The notes below the pieces were generated by a model. It saw only the letters and a program-made list of their open reading frames with translations, did not search any database and was not told the origin of the DNA. The translations under genes and the position numbers were made by a program. A stretch of DNA of 20,903 nucleotides from a virus: positions 1-20,903 of the IMG/VR virus record IMGVR_UViG_3300017598_001077; one strand, given 5' to 3'. Shown here piece by piece: positions 1-7,101 of this stretch; position 1 is the stretch's first letter, and each line of letters begins with the position of its first letter.

Positions 1-38
1 CAACCCGCGAGCCCGAAAAAATCACCGGTTGTTATTAA
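1..38 (+). pseudogene. Truncated 5' copy of the gpW-like gene
   Basis: Bases 1-27 are identical to bases 747-773, which lie near the start of the intact gpW-like gene. Read in the same frame they give TREPEKIT, then run into the left arm of an inverted repeat and stop at TAA 36-38. The upstream end lies outside the window, so it is unknown whether this copy has its own start codon. It looks like the remnant of an interruption or partial duplication of the gpW-like gene. A chimeric contig end is an alternative. Confidence 0.55.
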
Positions 39-43
39 AAATA
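22..43. repeat. Left arm of 22-bp inverted repeat around DUF3310
   Basis: This arm is the exact reverse complement of 290-311; the core reads caccggttgttattaaaaat. Matching fails at 21/312 and 44/289. Its first six bases (22-27) are also the last six bases of the 1-27/747-773 duplication. The arm supplies the TAA that ends the truncated gpW-like reading frame. Confidence 0.9.
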
Positions 44-58
44 ATCCGGAGGTTATCT

Positions 59-298
59 ATGAGCGACCCGGTCAAGCACCCAAAGCACTACAAGGCTCAC
101 CCGTCCGGCATCGAGTGCATCGAGGTGACCAAGCACATGAATTTTTGCCTGGGCAATGCCGTTAAATACATCTGGCGGGCGGATGAGAAAAACGACGCCC
201 TCGAGGACCTGGAAAAAGCAAAGCAATACCTGGATTTTGAGATTGGTCGCCGGCTGCAGCTTCCAAAAAAGCGGTCTATATACCCAATATATTTTTAA
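59..298 (+). CDS. DUF3310 phage protein
   Basis: A 79-residue protein. The core (about residues 3-62) matches DUF3310, a short family frequent in phage genomes: an N-terminal PVKHPKHYKAHPSGIECIEV stretch, then a NAVKYIWRA helix and DLEKAKQYLDFEI. Its biochemical role is not established; a nucleotide-metabolism link has been suggested for the family. ATG 59 is preferred over an in-frame upstream start at 29 because GGAGG (48-52) sits 6 nt before it and homology begins there. The last residues (IYF) and the stop codon are encoded by the right arm of the inverted repeat, so the C-terminal tail after residue 65 or so is probably not ancestral. Such genes normally sit in early or replication regions, so a place beside head genes is unusual. 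Confidence 0.85.
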   Translation: MSDPVKHPKHYKAHPSGIECIEVTKHMNFCLGNAVKYIWRADEKNDALEDLEKAKQYLDFEIGRRLQLPKKRSIYPIYF

Positions 299-311
299 TA
301 ACAACCGGTGA
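290..311. repeat. Right arm of 22-bp inverted repeat
   Basis: Exact reverse complement of 22-43. It contains the DUF3310 stop codon (TAA 296-298) and the first bases of the ribosome binding site (GGTGAGG, 307-313) of the next gene, so arm-to-arm pairing in the mRNA would partly cover that site. Confidence 0.9.
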
Positions 312-317
312 GGCTGA

Positions 318-527
318 ATGGAAAACGGAAGTAAAACGCTGATAGGGCTGAAGACAATTTTGCAATACATGGATGTTTCAAAACCTTTGTTTTATCAGTT
401 TATCGAGATGGGGTTGCCGGCTCGCATCATTAACCAGCGCTGGTATGCCCATAAGGATAATATCGACAGTTTTTTCCAGCAAATGACTCGACATCGGATT
501 AAGGAAATCGATAAGGATGCGGAATGA
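318..527 (+). CDS. Small helix-turn-helix DNA-binding protein
   Basis: A 69-residue protein with an excisionase/MerR-like winged helix-turn-helix of the HTH_17 kind: a GLKTILQYMDVSKPLFYQFI helix pair, then a GLPARIINQRWYAHKDNIDSFF wing and third helix. That fold is used by phage excisionases, small regulators and the DNA-binding part of Nu1-like small terminase subunits. Its place before head genes makes a small-terminase-like or regulatory role possible, but no large terminase follows, so neither can be chosen. GGTGAGG (307-313) precedes ATG 318 by 4 nt. The stop overlaps a 19-codon ORF at ATGA. Confidence 0.75.
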   Translation: MENGSKTLIGLKTILQYMDVSKPLFYQFIEMGLPARIINQRWYAHKDNIDSFFQQMTRHRIKEIDKDAE

Positions 528-583
528 AATCAACAAAAAAATCAAATAAAGGAAAAGAGCGATCGGAAACTAAAACCATATAA
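524..583 (+). CDS. Possible 19-residue basic peptide
   Basis: An ATG overlaps the stop of the helix-turn-helix gene (ATGA, 524-527) and opens a 19-codon frame rich in Lys and Ser (begins MKSTKKSNKGK) ending at TAA 581-583. The overlap would allow coupled translation. There is no recognisable homology. It may be the remnant start of a longer gene lost when this region rearranged, or simply chance in A-rich DNA. Confidence 0.25.
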   Translation: MKSTKKSNKGKERSETKTI

Positions 584-622
584 ATTTTTACCTCAAAAAT
601 TTATCTGTCAAGGTATTTAACA

Positions 623-666
623 GCACAAACCCGGTATAATCCCGGCACAAACCCGGTATAATCCCG
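623..666. repeat. Two tandem 22-bp units, each with TATAAT
   Basis: The 22-bp unit starting gcacaaacccggtataat is present exactly twice (623-644 and 645-666), lying in the 150-bp untranslated stretch before the gpW-like gene. Each unit holds a perfect TATAAT (635-640 and 657-662), but no good -35 hexamer sits 16-18 bp upstream of either. It could be a pair of promoter or protein-binding sites for the structural operon. A simple slippage duplication is the alternative. Confidence 0.8.
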
Positions 667-667
667 G

Positions 668-733
668 AAAACCCCAAAACCCCATGATATAGTTGTAGCA
701 TAATTTCAATCGACCATATTTAGGGGTTTTTCT
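668..733 (+). promoter_or_regulatory. Leader with AAAACCCC boxes complementary to the ribosome binding site
   Basis: AAAACCCC occurs twice back to back (668-675, 676-683). Its reverse complement GGGGTTTT is at 723-730, exactly where the ribosome binding site AGGGG (722-726) of the gpW-like gene lies. Either box could pair with that site in the mRNA and hide it, with a loop of about 40-47 nt. That this regulates translation is inference. Confidence 0.35.
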
Positions 734-1330
734 ATGTCCGACATTCCAACCCGCGAGCCCGAAAAAATCACCGCCGGCGATTACGTCCAGTGGAAAAAAG
801 AATCATCCGCCTGCATTACCCCGGCCGGCGACGAATGCAAAGCCTCCGCCGGCTGGACCCTGACTTACGCCCTGGTCAAATCCGGCGTCAAAATCACCAT
901 TACCGCCGATGCTTCCGGCGATGACTTCCTGATCACCCTTTCCTTATCCACTACCGCCGCCTATGACCCAGGCCGCTACCAGTGGCAGGCCTATGTCACC
1001 GGCGGATCTTCCGAAAGATACATGATCGATTCGGGAAGCATCGAGATTTTGCCTAATTTCGCCGTGGCCGGTGCGGCCGTGGGATATGACGATCGCAGCC
1101 AGGCACAAAAGATCTACGAGGCGGCCGAGGCCATGATCTTGGGCCGGGCCACCAAGGACGATTCAAACCGTATTGTGCACGGCGAGGTCATCGGCAAGAT
1201 GCCGATCCAGCGCTTACTGGAGTTGCGCGATAAGTACCTGGCGATCTGGAACCAGGAAAAAGCGGCTGAGCGCGTGGCCGACGGTCTGGGCCACGGCAGC
1301 AATATATATGTGAGGTTTAGCGATGTCTAA
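734..1330 (+). CDS. gpW-like head-tail joining protein with extra N-terminal beta domain
   Basis: A 198-residue protein just before the portal gene, the position of gpW in lambda. The C-terminal half (about residues 120-190) has the gpW pattern: a helix (YEAAEAMILGRA), a short charged hairpin region, then a helix starting LLELRDKY. The gpW fold joins head and tail at the portal vertex. Residues 5-110 form a separate beta-rich domain (EPEKITAGDYVQW through RYQWQAYVTGG) that resembles Ig-like head proteins and is absent from the 68-residue lambda gpW. ATG 734 follows AGGGG (722-726) by 7 nt. The 3' end overlaps the portal start by 8 nt. The gpW assignment rests on position and weak pattern similarity. 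Confidence 0.6.
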   Translation: MSDIPTREPEKITAGDYVQWKKESSACITPAGDECKASAGWTLTYALVKSGVKITITADASGDDFLITLSLSTTAAYDPGRYQWQAYVTGGSSERYMIDSGSIEILPNFAVAGAAVGYDDRSQAQKIYEAAEAMILGRATKDDSNRIVHGEVIGKMPIQRLLELRDKYLAIWNQEKAAERVADGLGHGSNIYVRFSDV

Positions 1331-2837
1331 AAAACCCGGCTTTTTTCGCAGGATGTTTTCACGCCGCCGACGGATGGCCCGCAGTTTTGAGGCCGCCAAA
1401 ATGTCCCGGTTGCTGAATGACTGGACCACTTTTTCTCAAAGTCTGGATTTTGATATTAAGGCCGGCTTAACCACTTTGCGCAGCCGCTCGCGCGATTTAT
1501 GCCAGAATAACGATTACGGCCGCAAGTTCATGCACCTGCTGGCCGTCAACGTGGTCGGCGCCGATGGCATCCGCCTGCAGGCCAAAGTTAAAAAATCCGA
1601 TGCGGCCGGCAATGCCGATCTGGATACCGGCGCCAATGCAAAGATCGAAGCCGCCTGGAAAAAGTTTTGCAAAAAACAGAATTGCAGCGTTTCCGGCCGC
1701 CACAGTATGACGGATATCCAGCGCCTGGCCGTTCAGAGCCTGGCCCGTGACGGTGAGTTTATCATTCGCAAGATCAAGGGTTTTGATAATGATTTTGCTT
1801 TTGCCCTGCAGCTCGTCGAGCCTGATTACCTGGATCACAATTTCAACGACGAAGCACGTAAAATAAAAATGGGCGTGGAGCTCAACCGCTGGAAACAGCC
1901 TACCGCATATCATCTTCTTAAAAAACACCCCGGTGATAGTCAATTTGCCAGTGCAGGCCAGAAATACAGCCGCGTGCCGGCAAAAGAGATCATCCACGGC
2001 TTTTTTGCCGAGCGTTGCGAGCAAACCCGCGGCTTCCCCTGGACGGCCACGGCCCTGCGCCGGCTGCATATGCTGGGCCACTACGAGGAAAGCGAGCTGG
2101 TGGCTTCCCGGGTCGGTGCCGGCAAAATGGGTTTTTTCGTCAATCCGGACGGCTCTTCTTACAGCTATGACGATAAAGATGCCGACGGCAATCTGATTAC
2201 CGAAGTGGCGCCCGGCAAATTTGAGCAATTGCCCCAGGGATGGGATTTTAAGTCTTTTGATATCGATCACCCCAACACCGGCTTTGGCGGATTCGTAAAA
2301 GCCATTCTCAAAGGCGCCGCATCCGGGCTGAATGTATCCTATATCAGCCTGGCGAACGATCCCGGCTCGGCCAACTTCTCATCCGCCCGTCAGGGCCTGC
2401 TGGAGGATCGTGATTACTGGAAGATGCTCCAGGGGTTTATGATCGAGCACCTGGTAAGCGATATATTCGCCGAATGGCTGCCCCAGGCGATTGCCACCGG
2501 CGAAATCCGCCTGCCCCTGCGCGATCTGGAGCGCTGGCAGCGTGTGATCTGGCACGGCCGGCGCTGGTCCTGGATCGATCCCCAAAAAGACATGACCGCC
2601 AACGAAAAGGCCGTGGCCCTGGGTATCAATTCCCGCTCTCGCATTGCTTATGAATACGGCAACGACATTGAAGATGTATTCGATGAGCTGGCGGCCGAAA
2701 AAGAAAAAATGAGCAATATGGGCCTGGCCGCCGCCAATAACGATAACGATAATTCCAACAAACAGGAGAATAATCATGCCGGAAAAAACGATCAAGACCG
2801 GAATGCTGCAGCGCGCGTGCACATTCTTACGCGCTGA
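1323..2837 (+). CDS. Phage portal protein, lambda family
   Basis: A 504-residue portal of the lambda gpB family (Phage_portal_2), close to the usual 500-530 residues. Portals form the 12-subunit ring at one capsid vertex through which DNA enters and leaves. Visible signatures are a basic N-terminus (FFRRMFSRRRRMARSFEAA), LRSRSRDLCQNNDYGRKFM near residue 55, the VVGADGIRLQ strand, the NVSYISLANDPGSANFSSAR segment (residue 340 onward) typical of the family, and a C-terminal region rich in Asn and Asp. TGAGG (1311-1315) lies 7 nt before ATG 1323. The 3' end overlaps the protease-capsid gene by 62 nt. Confidence 0.93.
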   Translation: MSKKPGFFRRMFSRRRRMARSFEAAKMSRLLNDWTTFSQSLDFDIKAGLTTLRSRSRDLCQNNDYGRKFMHLLAVNVVGADGIRLQAKVKKSDAAGNADLDTGANAKIEAAWKKFCKKQNCSVSGRHSMTDIQRLAVQSLARDGEFIIRKIKGFDNDFAFALQLVEPDYLDHNFNDEARKIKMGVELNRWKQPTAYHLLKKHPGDSQFASAGQKYSRVPAKEIIHGFFAERCEQTRGFPWTATALRRLHMLGHYEESELVASRVGAGKMGFFVNPDGSSYSYDDKDADGNLITEVAPGKFEQLPQGWDFKSFDIDHPNTGFGGFVKAILKGAASGLNVSYISLANDPGSANFSSARQGLLEDRDYWKMLQGFMIEHLVSDIFAEWLPQAIATGEIRLPLRDLERWQRVIWHGRRWSWIDPQKDMTANEKAVALGINSRSRIAYEYGNDIEDVFDELAAEKEKMSNMGLAAANNDNDNSNKQENNHAGKNDQDRNAAARVHILTR

Positions 2838-4668
2838 TATCGACCAGGACGAACGCACCGTCGAGTTATCTTTTTCCAGTGAAGAGCCTTATGAGCGCTG
2901 GTGGGGTACGGAAATCCTGGACCATAGTAAAAAGTCGGTGCTGCTGAAACGTTTGAATAAAGGCGGCGCCCTGTTGATGGATCATGACACCCGTGACGTT
3001 GTGGGCGTTGTTGAAAATGCCGAAATCGGCACAGACCGCAAGGGTCGGGCGTTGGTGCGCTTCGGGAAAGCGAACCATGCCGAGGAGGTTTTCAAAGACG
3101 TTCAAGACGGTATCCGCCAGAATATTTCCGTCGGTTATCGTATCCACAAAATGAAACAGGAAGATTCCGCACCGGACAACCCCATATTTCGCGCGACGAA
3201 ATGGGAACCGTTGGAAATTTCCATTGTTTCGGTCCCGGCCGATACCAGCGTCGGAGTCGGTAGGTCCCAGGAAGAGCTGGAATTCAAAACCGAAGTAATT
3301 AACTACACAAAGGAGGCTATCATGCCTGAGAAAGTCAAAGAAAACGGAAAAACAGAAACCCGGGGAGTGCCTGCGCCTGTTGTGGTCGATACGTCCGCCA
3401 TCGAGGCCCGTGCGCGTGAAAACGCCACCAGGGCCGAGCAAATCCGCATGCGCGAGTTGCTGGCTTACGGCAAGCAGTTCGATTGCGAAGCCGATGCCAT
3501 GAAGGCCATTAACGATGGTGTCAGTGTCGAGCAATTCCGCACCGAGATCTTGAAAAAAATGGCCGATGTCAAACCGGTGGAAATGACCGGCGGCGAAATC
3601 GGTCTGACGGACCGCGAAGTAAAGCAGTTTTCTTTCATGCGGGCCATCAACGCCATGGCCAATCCCACCGACAGATCGGCCATAGACGCAGCGGCATTCG
3701 AGTTTGAGTGCAGCCGCGCCTTTGCGGATCTTACCAAACGCCAGCCCAAGGGCATTTTCGTGCCGCCCGAAGTGCTGGGCCGTGATTTGACGGTCGGCAC
3801 CGACTCGGCCGGCGGATATACCGTTTCCACCGATCTGCTGGTGGCCAATTTCATCGAGCTGCTTAGAAACCGCATGATGGTGCGCCAGGCAGGCGCCACC
3901 GTGCTGGCCGGCCTGGTGGGTGACGTGGCTATTCCCAAGCAAACCGGCGGCGCTACGGCTTACTGGGTGGCGGAGTCCGGCGCACCGACCGAAGGCGCCC
4001 AGACTTTCGGCCAGCTTGCCCTGGCACCTAAAACCGTGGGCGCTTATACGGATATCAGCCGCAAATTGCTGATCCAAAGCGCCATCGATGTTGAAAACTT
4101 TGTGCGCATCGATCTGGCCACCATTCTGGCCATTGCCATCGATCTGGCGGCGCTGCACGGCACAGGCGCCGACAACCAGCCCACCGGCGTGGCGGCTACC
4201 AGCGGTATCGGCAGCGTGGCCGGCGGCACCAACGGCCTGGCCCCGGCCTGGTCGCATATTGTCGGCCTGGAAACCGAAGTGGCCGTGGACAATGCCGATA
4301 TCGGCGCATTGGGCTACATGACCAATGCCAAGGTGCGCGGCAAGCTCAAAACAGTCGATAAGGGCACCGATACCGGCAATTGGGTATGGGATGCCGGCGC
4401 CAATCCGCTCAACGGCTATCCGGCCCATGTCACCAACCAGGTATCCAGCGCCCTGACCAAAGGCACTTCATCCGGCGTTTGCTCTGCCATTTTCTTCGGC
4501 AACTGGGCCGATCTGATCATCGGTATGTGGGGCGGGGTCGATATTCTGGCCGATCCCTACACCGGCAGCACTACCGGCACCGTGCGTGTAGTTGCACTTT
4601 CCGATGTGGACATCGGTGTGCGGCACGCTGAAAGTTTCGCGGCCATGCTGGACGCCTTAACTGCCTAA
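2776..4668 (+). CDS. Prohead protease-scaffold-major capsid fusion
   Basis: A 630-residue polyprotein. Residues 1-165 are an HK97-type prohead protease (peptidase family U35): GGALLMDHD with probable catalytic His70, IRQNISVGYR with Ser118, and EPLEISIVSVPADTSVGVGR with Glu147. Residues 183-290 are charged and helical (EARARENATRAEQIRMRELL), fitting a scaffolding delta domain. Residues 300-630 carry the HK97 capsid fold (Phage_capsid): GTDSAGGYTVSTDLL, then TAYWVAESGAP and ISRKLLIQSAIDVENFVR. The protease would cut the scaffold off during maturation; fusions of this kind are known in other phages. AGGAG (2764-2768) lies 7 nt before ATG 2776. An in-frame internal start at 3322 with a stronger ribosome binding site could make scaffold-capsid separately (448 residues). 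Confidence 0.93.
   Translation: MPEKTIKTGMLQRACTFLRADIDQDERTVELSFSSEEPYERWWGTEILDHSKKSVLLKRLNKGGALLMDHDTRDVVGVVENAEIGTDRKGRALVRFGKANHAEEVFKDVQDGIRQNISVGYRIHKMKQEDSAPDNPIFRATKWEPLEISIVSVPADTSVGVGRSQEELEFKTEVINYTKEAIMPEKVKENGKTETRGVPAPVVVDTSAIEARARENATRAEQIRMRELLAYGKQFDCEADAMKAINDGVSVEQFRTEILKKMADVKPVEMTGGEIGLTDREVKQFSFMRAINAMANPTDRSAIDAAAFEFECSRAFADLTKRQPKGIFVPPEVLGRDLTVGTDSAGGYTVSTDLLVANFIELLRNRMMVRQAGATVLAGLVGDVAIPKQTGGATAYWVAESGAPTEGAQTFGQLALAPKTVGAYTDISRKLLIQSAIDVENFVRIDLATILAIAIDLAALHGTGADNQPTGVAATSGIGSVAGGTNGLAPAWSHIVGLETEVAVDNADIGALGYMTNAKVRGKLKTVDKGTDTGNWVWDAGANPLNGYPAHVTNQVSSALTKGTSSGVCSAIFFGNWADLIIGMWGGVDILADPYTGSTTGTVRVVALSDVDIGVRHAESFAAMLDALTA
3309..3324 (+). promoter_or_regulatory. 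Internal ribosome binding site and start in the protease-capsid ORF
   Basis: AAAGGAGG (3309-3316) is a near-perfect Shine-Dalgarno sequence 5 nt before ATG 3322, which is in frame (codon 183). It falls exactly at the boundary between protease and scaffold. The sequence after it (MPEKVKENGK) echoes the main N-terminus (MPEKTIKTGM). Initiation here would give capsid without protease, as separate genes do in HK97. Confidence 0.7.
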
Positions 4669-4675
4669 TAAGTTC

Positions 4676-4728
4676 GAATGACGAGTGACGAATGACGAAC
4701 CACGACCGCTCATTCGTCACTCACATTC
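4676..4728. repeat. Purine-rich hairpin repeat (gaatgacga type)
   Basis: Placed 7 nt after the capsid stop. A gaatgacga-period arm (4676-4700) is followed by its complement. The perfect core stem is 4685-4695 (gtgacgaatga) with 4710-4720 and a 14-nt loop, extended by gaatg 4676-4680 pairing with cattc 4724-4728. The same type recurs at 7815-7848 and 10385-10480. There is no T-run after the stem, so an intrinsic terminator is unlikely. Confidence 0.8.
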
Positions 4729-4756
4729 AAAAAATTATAAACAAGGAGTTTTCATC

Positions 4757-5188
4757 ATGGAACGTGATTTTCAAAATAATTTCAAAGTGGACCAGGTTGT
4801 TGATCCGGTCGTCATCACGGCCGATGCCGACGGCGCATCCGTGGACATGCAGGATTATGAGCGCGTCACCTTTCTGGCCCTGGTCGGCGAGTCCGGCGAT
4901 ACGCTTTCCGGTTCGGTTTATGTCGAACTGGAGGTTGAGGATTCCGACGACGATTTGTCTTTTTCCGATGCCGACGACGCGGATCTGCAAACCTATGTGG
5001 CCGGCACCAATGACGGCACATTTGCCAAGATCGATGCCGCCGCCGAAGACGATGCCGTTTATAAAACCACCTACCGGGGCTCTGCGCGATACGCGCGACC
5101 GGTGATTAATGTTACCGGCACGCATACCAACGGCATTCCGATCGGAATTGTGGCCATTCGTTTCGGCAAAAACGAGCTGCCGGTTTAG
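4757..5188 (+). CDS. Probable capsid decoration or head-associated protein
   Basis: A 143-residue acidic protein directly after the capsid gene. It resembles a common phage structural protein of this position: an opening VVITADADGASVDMQDYE, a strand ERVTFLALVGESG, an Asp-rich middle, then YKTTYRGSARYARPVINVTG and IPIGIVAIRFGKNELPV. Position and beta-rich composition suggest a head decoration or stabilising protein, but no known family name can be given. ATG 4757 is chosen because AAGGAG (4743-4748) sits 8 nt before it; in-frame upstream starts would be encoded by the hairpin repeat. Confidence 0.65.
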   Translation: MERDFQNNFKVDQVVDPVVITADADGASVDMQDYERVTFLALVGESGDTLSGSVYVELEVEDSDDDLSFSDADDADLQTYVAGTNDGTFAKIDAAAEDDAVYKTTYRGSARYARPVINVTGTHTNGIPIGIVAIRFGKNELPV

Positions 5189-5288
5189 CTGATCTTGATT
5201 CATCTTAAATGAAGATTTGATCATGTTGAATACAACAAAGGCCGGCAGCCTGATCAGCGGAAAGGTTGCCGGGTCTAAAGGAAAACCA

Positions 5289-5486
5289 ATGAAGACAATC
5301 GAGATTAAACGCCAAACGTTTATACGCGGCGAGCTGGCCGAAGTCGGCGACATTGTTGAGGTCTCCGAAGCCGACGCCGAATTTTTAATTACCATCAGTA
5401 AAGCCGTGGCGGCCAAAAAGAAACCCGTGGCCGTTAAGAAACAAAGCAAGCCGGCAGTAGCGGCCGGTAAAAAAAAGAACCTTTAG
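5289..5486 (+). CDS. Small SH3-like phage protein with lysine-rich tail
   Basis: A 65-residue protein. The first 40 residues (MKTIEIKRQTFIRGELAEVG and EVSEADAEFLI) follow the pattern of small beta-barrel phage proteins found between capsid and connector genes: a strand, G-x2-AEVGD, then EVSEADA. The tail is basic (KKKPVAVKKQSKPAVAAGKK), which may bind DNA or the capsid interior; that is inference. ATG 5289 is preferred over the in-frame ATG 5223 or TTG 5217 because AAAGGA (5277-5282) precedes it and homology-like sequence begins there. Starting at 5223 would add 22 residues without recognisable features. Confidence 0.6.
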   Translation: MKTIEIKRQTFIRGELAEVGDIVEVSEADAEFLITISKAVAAKKKPVAVKKQSKPAVAAGKKKNL

Positions 5487-5502
5487 CCTTTAGTTATTAG
5501 CC

Positions 5503-5973
5503 ATGAATTTATACACCTTTTTCAACACGTTTATCGCGGCGGTCGCGGCAGATTCCACCCTGGATGACTGGGCCAACTCAATGTTCGGTACCGGCATAAA
5601 GGTGCTGGCCGACCTGGTCAGCGACGATCTGCCCGCCGCCGCCGATATGCCCTATATTATATTTCATACGCCCGAGGTCTCAAAACACCAGGAGCGGCGT
5701 GCCAACGAATATGTCATGGGCGTGGATCTGGCGCTCGACAAGGATGCGCTCAAGATCCGGGCCGAAGGCAGTATTACCGAGCCCGCCGGCATCGAGCTTA
5801 TCCTGGATTTTGTCGAAAAGATTATCGATATCATCGCAGCCTCATTACCGGCCAATACCGTTTTCGGTTACCGCCTGGCGGCCGATACCCTGGGAAGTTT
5901 GCCGGAGGTGCACGGTTATATGGATTTGGAGTTTTCGGAGAAGATAACCATCGGTACGGATCCGATGGATTAG
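5503..5973 (+). CDS. Probable tail terminator / tail completion protein
   Basis: A 156-residue protein located just before the tail tube gene, where HK97-like phages encode the tail terminator that caps the tube and joins it to the neck. It has alternating helices and strands: an N-terminal helix (YTFFNTFIAAVAADSTL), PYIIFHTPE and NEYVMGVDLALDKD strands, a long helix (GIELILDFVEKIIDIIAASL) and a final sheet ending VHGYMDLEFSEKITIG. This layout fits the gpU-like terminator fold, but there is no diagnostic motif, so the call rests mostly on position. No clear ribosome binding site precedes ATG 5503; it may depend on coupling to the gene 16 nt upstream. Confidence 0.45.
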   Translation: MNLYTFFNTFIAAVAADSTLDDWANSMFGTGIKVLADLVSDDLPAAADMPYIIFHTPEVSKHQERRANEYVMGVDLALDKDALKIRAEGSITEPAGIELILDFVEKIIDIIAASLPANTVFGYRLAADTLGSLPEVHGYMDLEFSEKITIGTDPMD

Positions 5974-5975
5974 AA

Positions 5976-6052
5976 GATAAGAGGTTAAGAAGTTGAGAAG
6001 ATGAGTAAAGCAGGAACTGCCGAATTTCTTAACTTCTTAACTTCTCAACTTC
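5976..6052. repeat. Purine-rich hairpin repeat (gttaagaa type)
   Basis: Begins within a few bases of the preceding stop. A period-8 purine arm (gaggttaagaagttgagaag, 5981-6000) is answered by a pyrimidine arm made of cttaacttct repeats (about 6028-6052). The perfect core stem is 5989-6000 with 6041-6052, 12 bp, loop 40 nt. It fills most of the gap before the tail tube gene. Confidence 0.8.
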
Positions 6053-6123
6053 ACTGAGTTGAAAGCATTGACCAATAAACACGCTTCCAACTTTTAAATT
6101 AACTAAAATATGGAGCTAAGACA

Positions 6124-7080
6124 ATGACACAACAACGCGGAGCAAATGCCGATATTATGATCGGTTTCGAATCTACCTACGGCACGGCGCCGTCCGCCGG
6201 TTATATCCTGCCGGTCAATTCCTGCGGCGTGGTGGGCACCAAAGCCCGCAACACCCCGGCCACTTTAACCGGCACCCGCAACCCGGTGGAACCGTTTACC
6301 GGCAACCAGGACGCCGCCGGCCCCATTGTTGTGCCGGCCGATTCCATCGGTATGGCCCACTGGCTGGCGGCCATGTTCGGCGATCCGATCAGCACCGGTG
6401 CGGATCCCTTTGTACATGAGTATAAAATTGCTGCCTCTCAACCCTCTTTTACCATCGAAAAGGCGTTCGAGGATCTGGCCACCGATGTTTTTGAACGCAT
6501 CACCGGCTGTAAAATATCGTCATTCGGCATGACCGTCGGCGGTGATGGTGAGCTGGTATGCAACATGGATGTGCTGGGCTCCGAGCAGACCGAGGAAAGC
6601 AGCTCCATGGACGCCACGCCGGATACGATTTCGATTGCCAGGGTCAACAATGCCGAAGCGGCCATCCTGGAAGGCGGCGGATCCCTGGCCAATGCCACCG
6701 AACTTTCACTGAATATCGATTTCGGCCTGGATCCAAATTCTTTTGTGATCGGCGGCGGCGGAGTACGCGGAGATATCCCCGAAGGGATTGTGGCCGTGAC
6801 CGGCAATCTTCAAACCCTGTTTGAAAGTGACACCCTGCTGGCCAAGGCCATCGCCGATACCGAGTCAAGCCTGAAAGTCACCATCACCGGCAGTGCCTCC
6901 AGTATTCTGGAATTTGAGATCCAGGAATTGCTTTACGCCGTCAACGGCATCCCGGTGGAAGGTCCCCAGGGCCTGCTGGTCAACTTGGATTTTGCCGGCT
7001 ACTACGCCAACGGCAGTGAGGCCAGCGCGATTGTGGCGCGGGTGACCAATGGGGTGGCGTCTTACGACTTAATTCCATAG
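6124..7080 (+). CDS. Major tail tube protein
   Basis: A 318-residue protein with the layout of the Phage_tube_2 type of siphovirus tail tube protein. The N-terminus GANADIMIGFESTYGTAPSA and TLTGTRNPVEPFTGNQDAAG are typical of the family. Further on come MAHWLAAMFGDP, the FERITGCKISSFGMTVGGDG strand pair with the EL strand after it, and a C-terminal domain around LEFEIQELLYAVNGIPVEGP. Hexamers stack to form the tail tube around the tape measure. GGAG (6112-6115) lies 8 nt before ATG 6124. Surrounded by tail terminator and chaperone genes, the position is the expected one. Confidence 0.85.
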   Translation: MTQQRGANADIMIGFESTYGTAPSAGYILPVNSCGVVGTKARNTPATLTGTRNPVEPFTGNQDAAGPIVVPADSIGMAHWLAAMFGDPISTGADPFVHEYKIAASQPSFTIEKAFEDLATDVFERITGCKISSFGMTVGGDGELVCNMDVLGSEQTEESSSMDATPDTISIARVNNAEAAILEGGGSLANATELSLNIDFGLDPNSFVIGGGGVRGDIPEGIVAVTGNLQTLFESDTLLAKAIADTESSLKVTITGSASSILEFEIQELLYAVNGIPVEGPQGLLVNLDFAGYYANGSEASAIVARVTNGVASYDLIP

Positions 7081-7101
7081 TGTAATTTGATTTCTGCGGG
7101 T

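Noticed and set aside
1497-2270. Open frame of 257 codons on the minus strand
   Set aside because: Antisense shadow of the portal gene, without homology-like features.
2866-4428. Long open frame of 520 codons on the minus strand
   Set aside because: It lies opposite the well-supported protease-capsid gene; GCC-rich + strand codons leave the antisense frame free of stops. No ribosome binding site or family resemblance.
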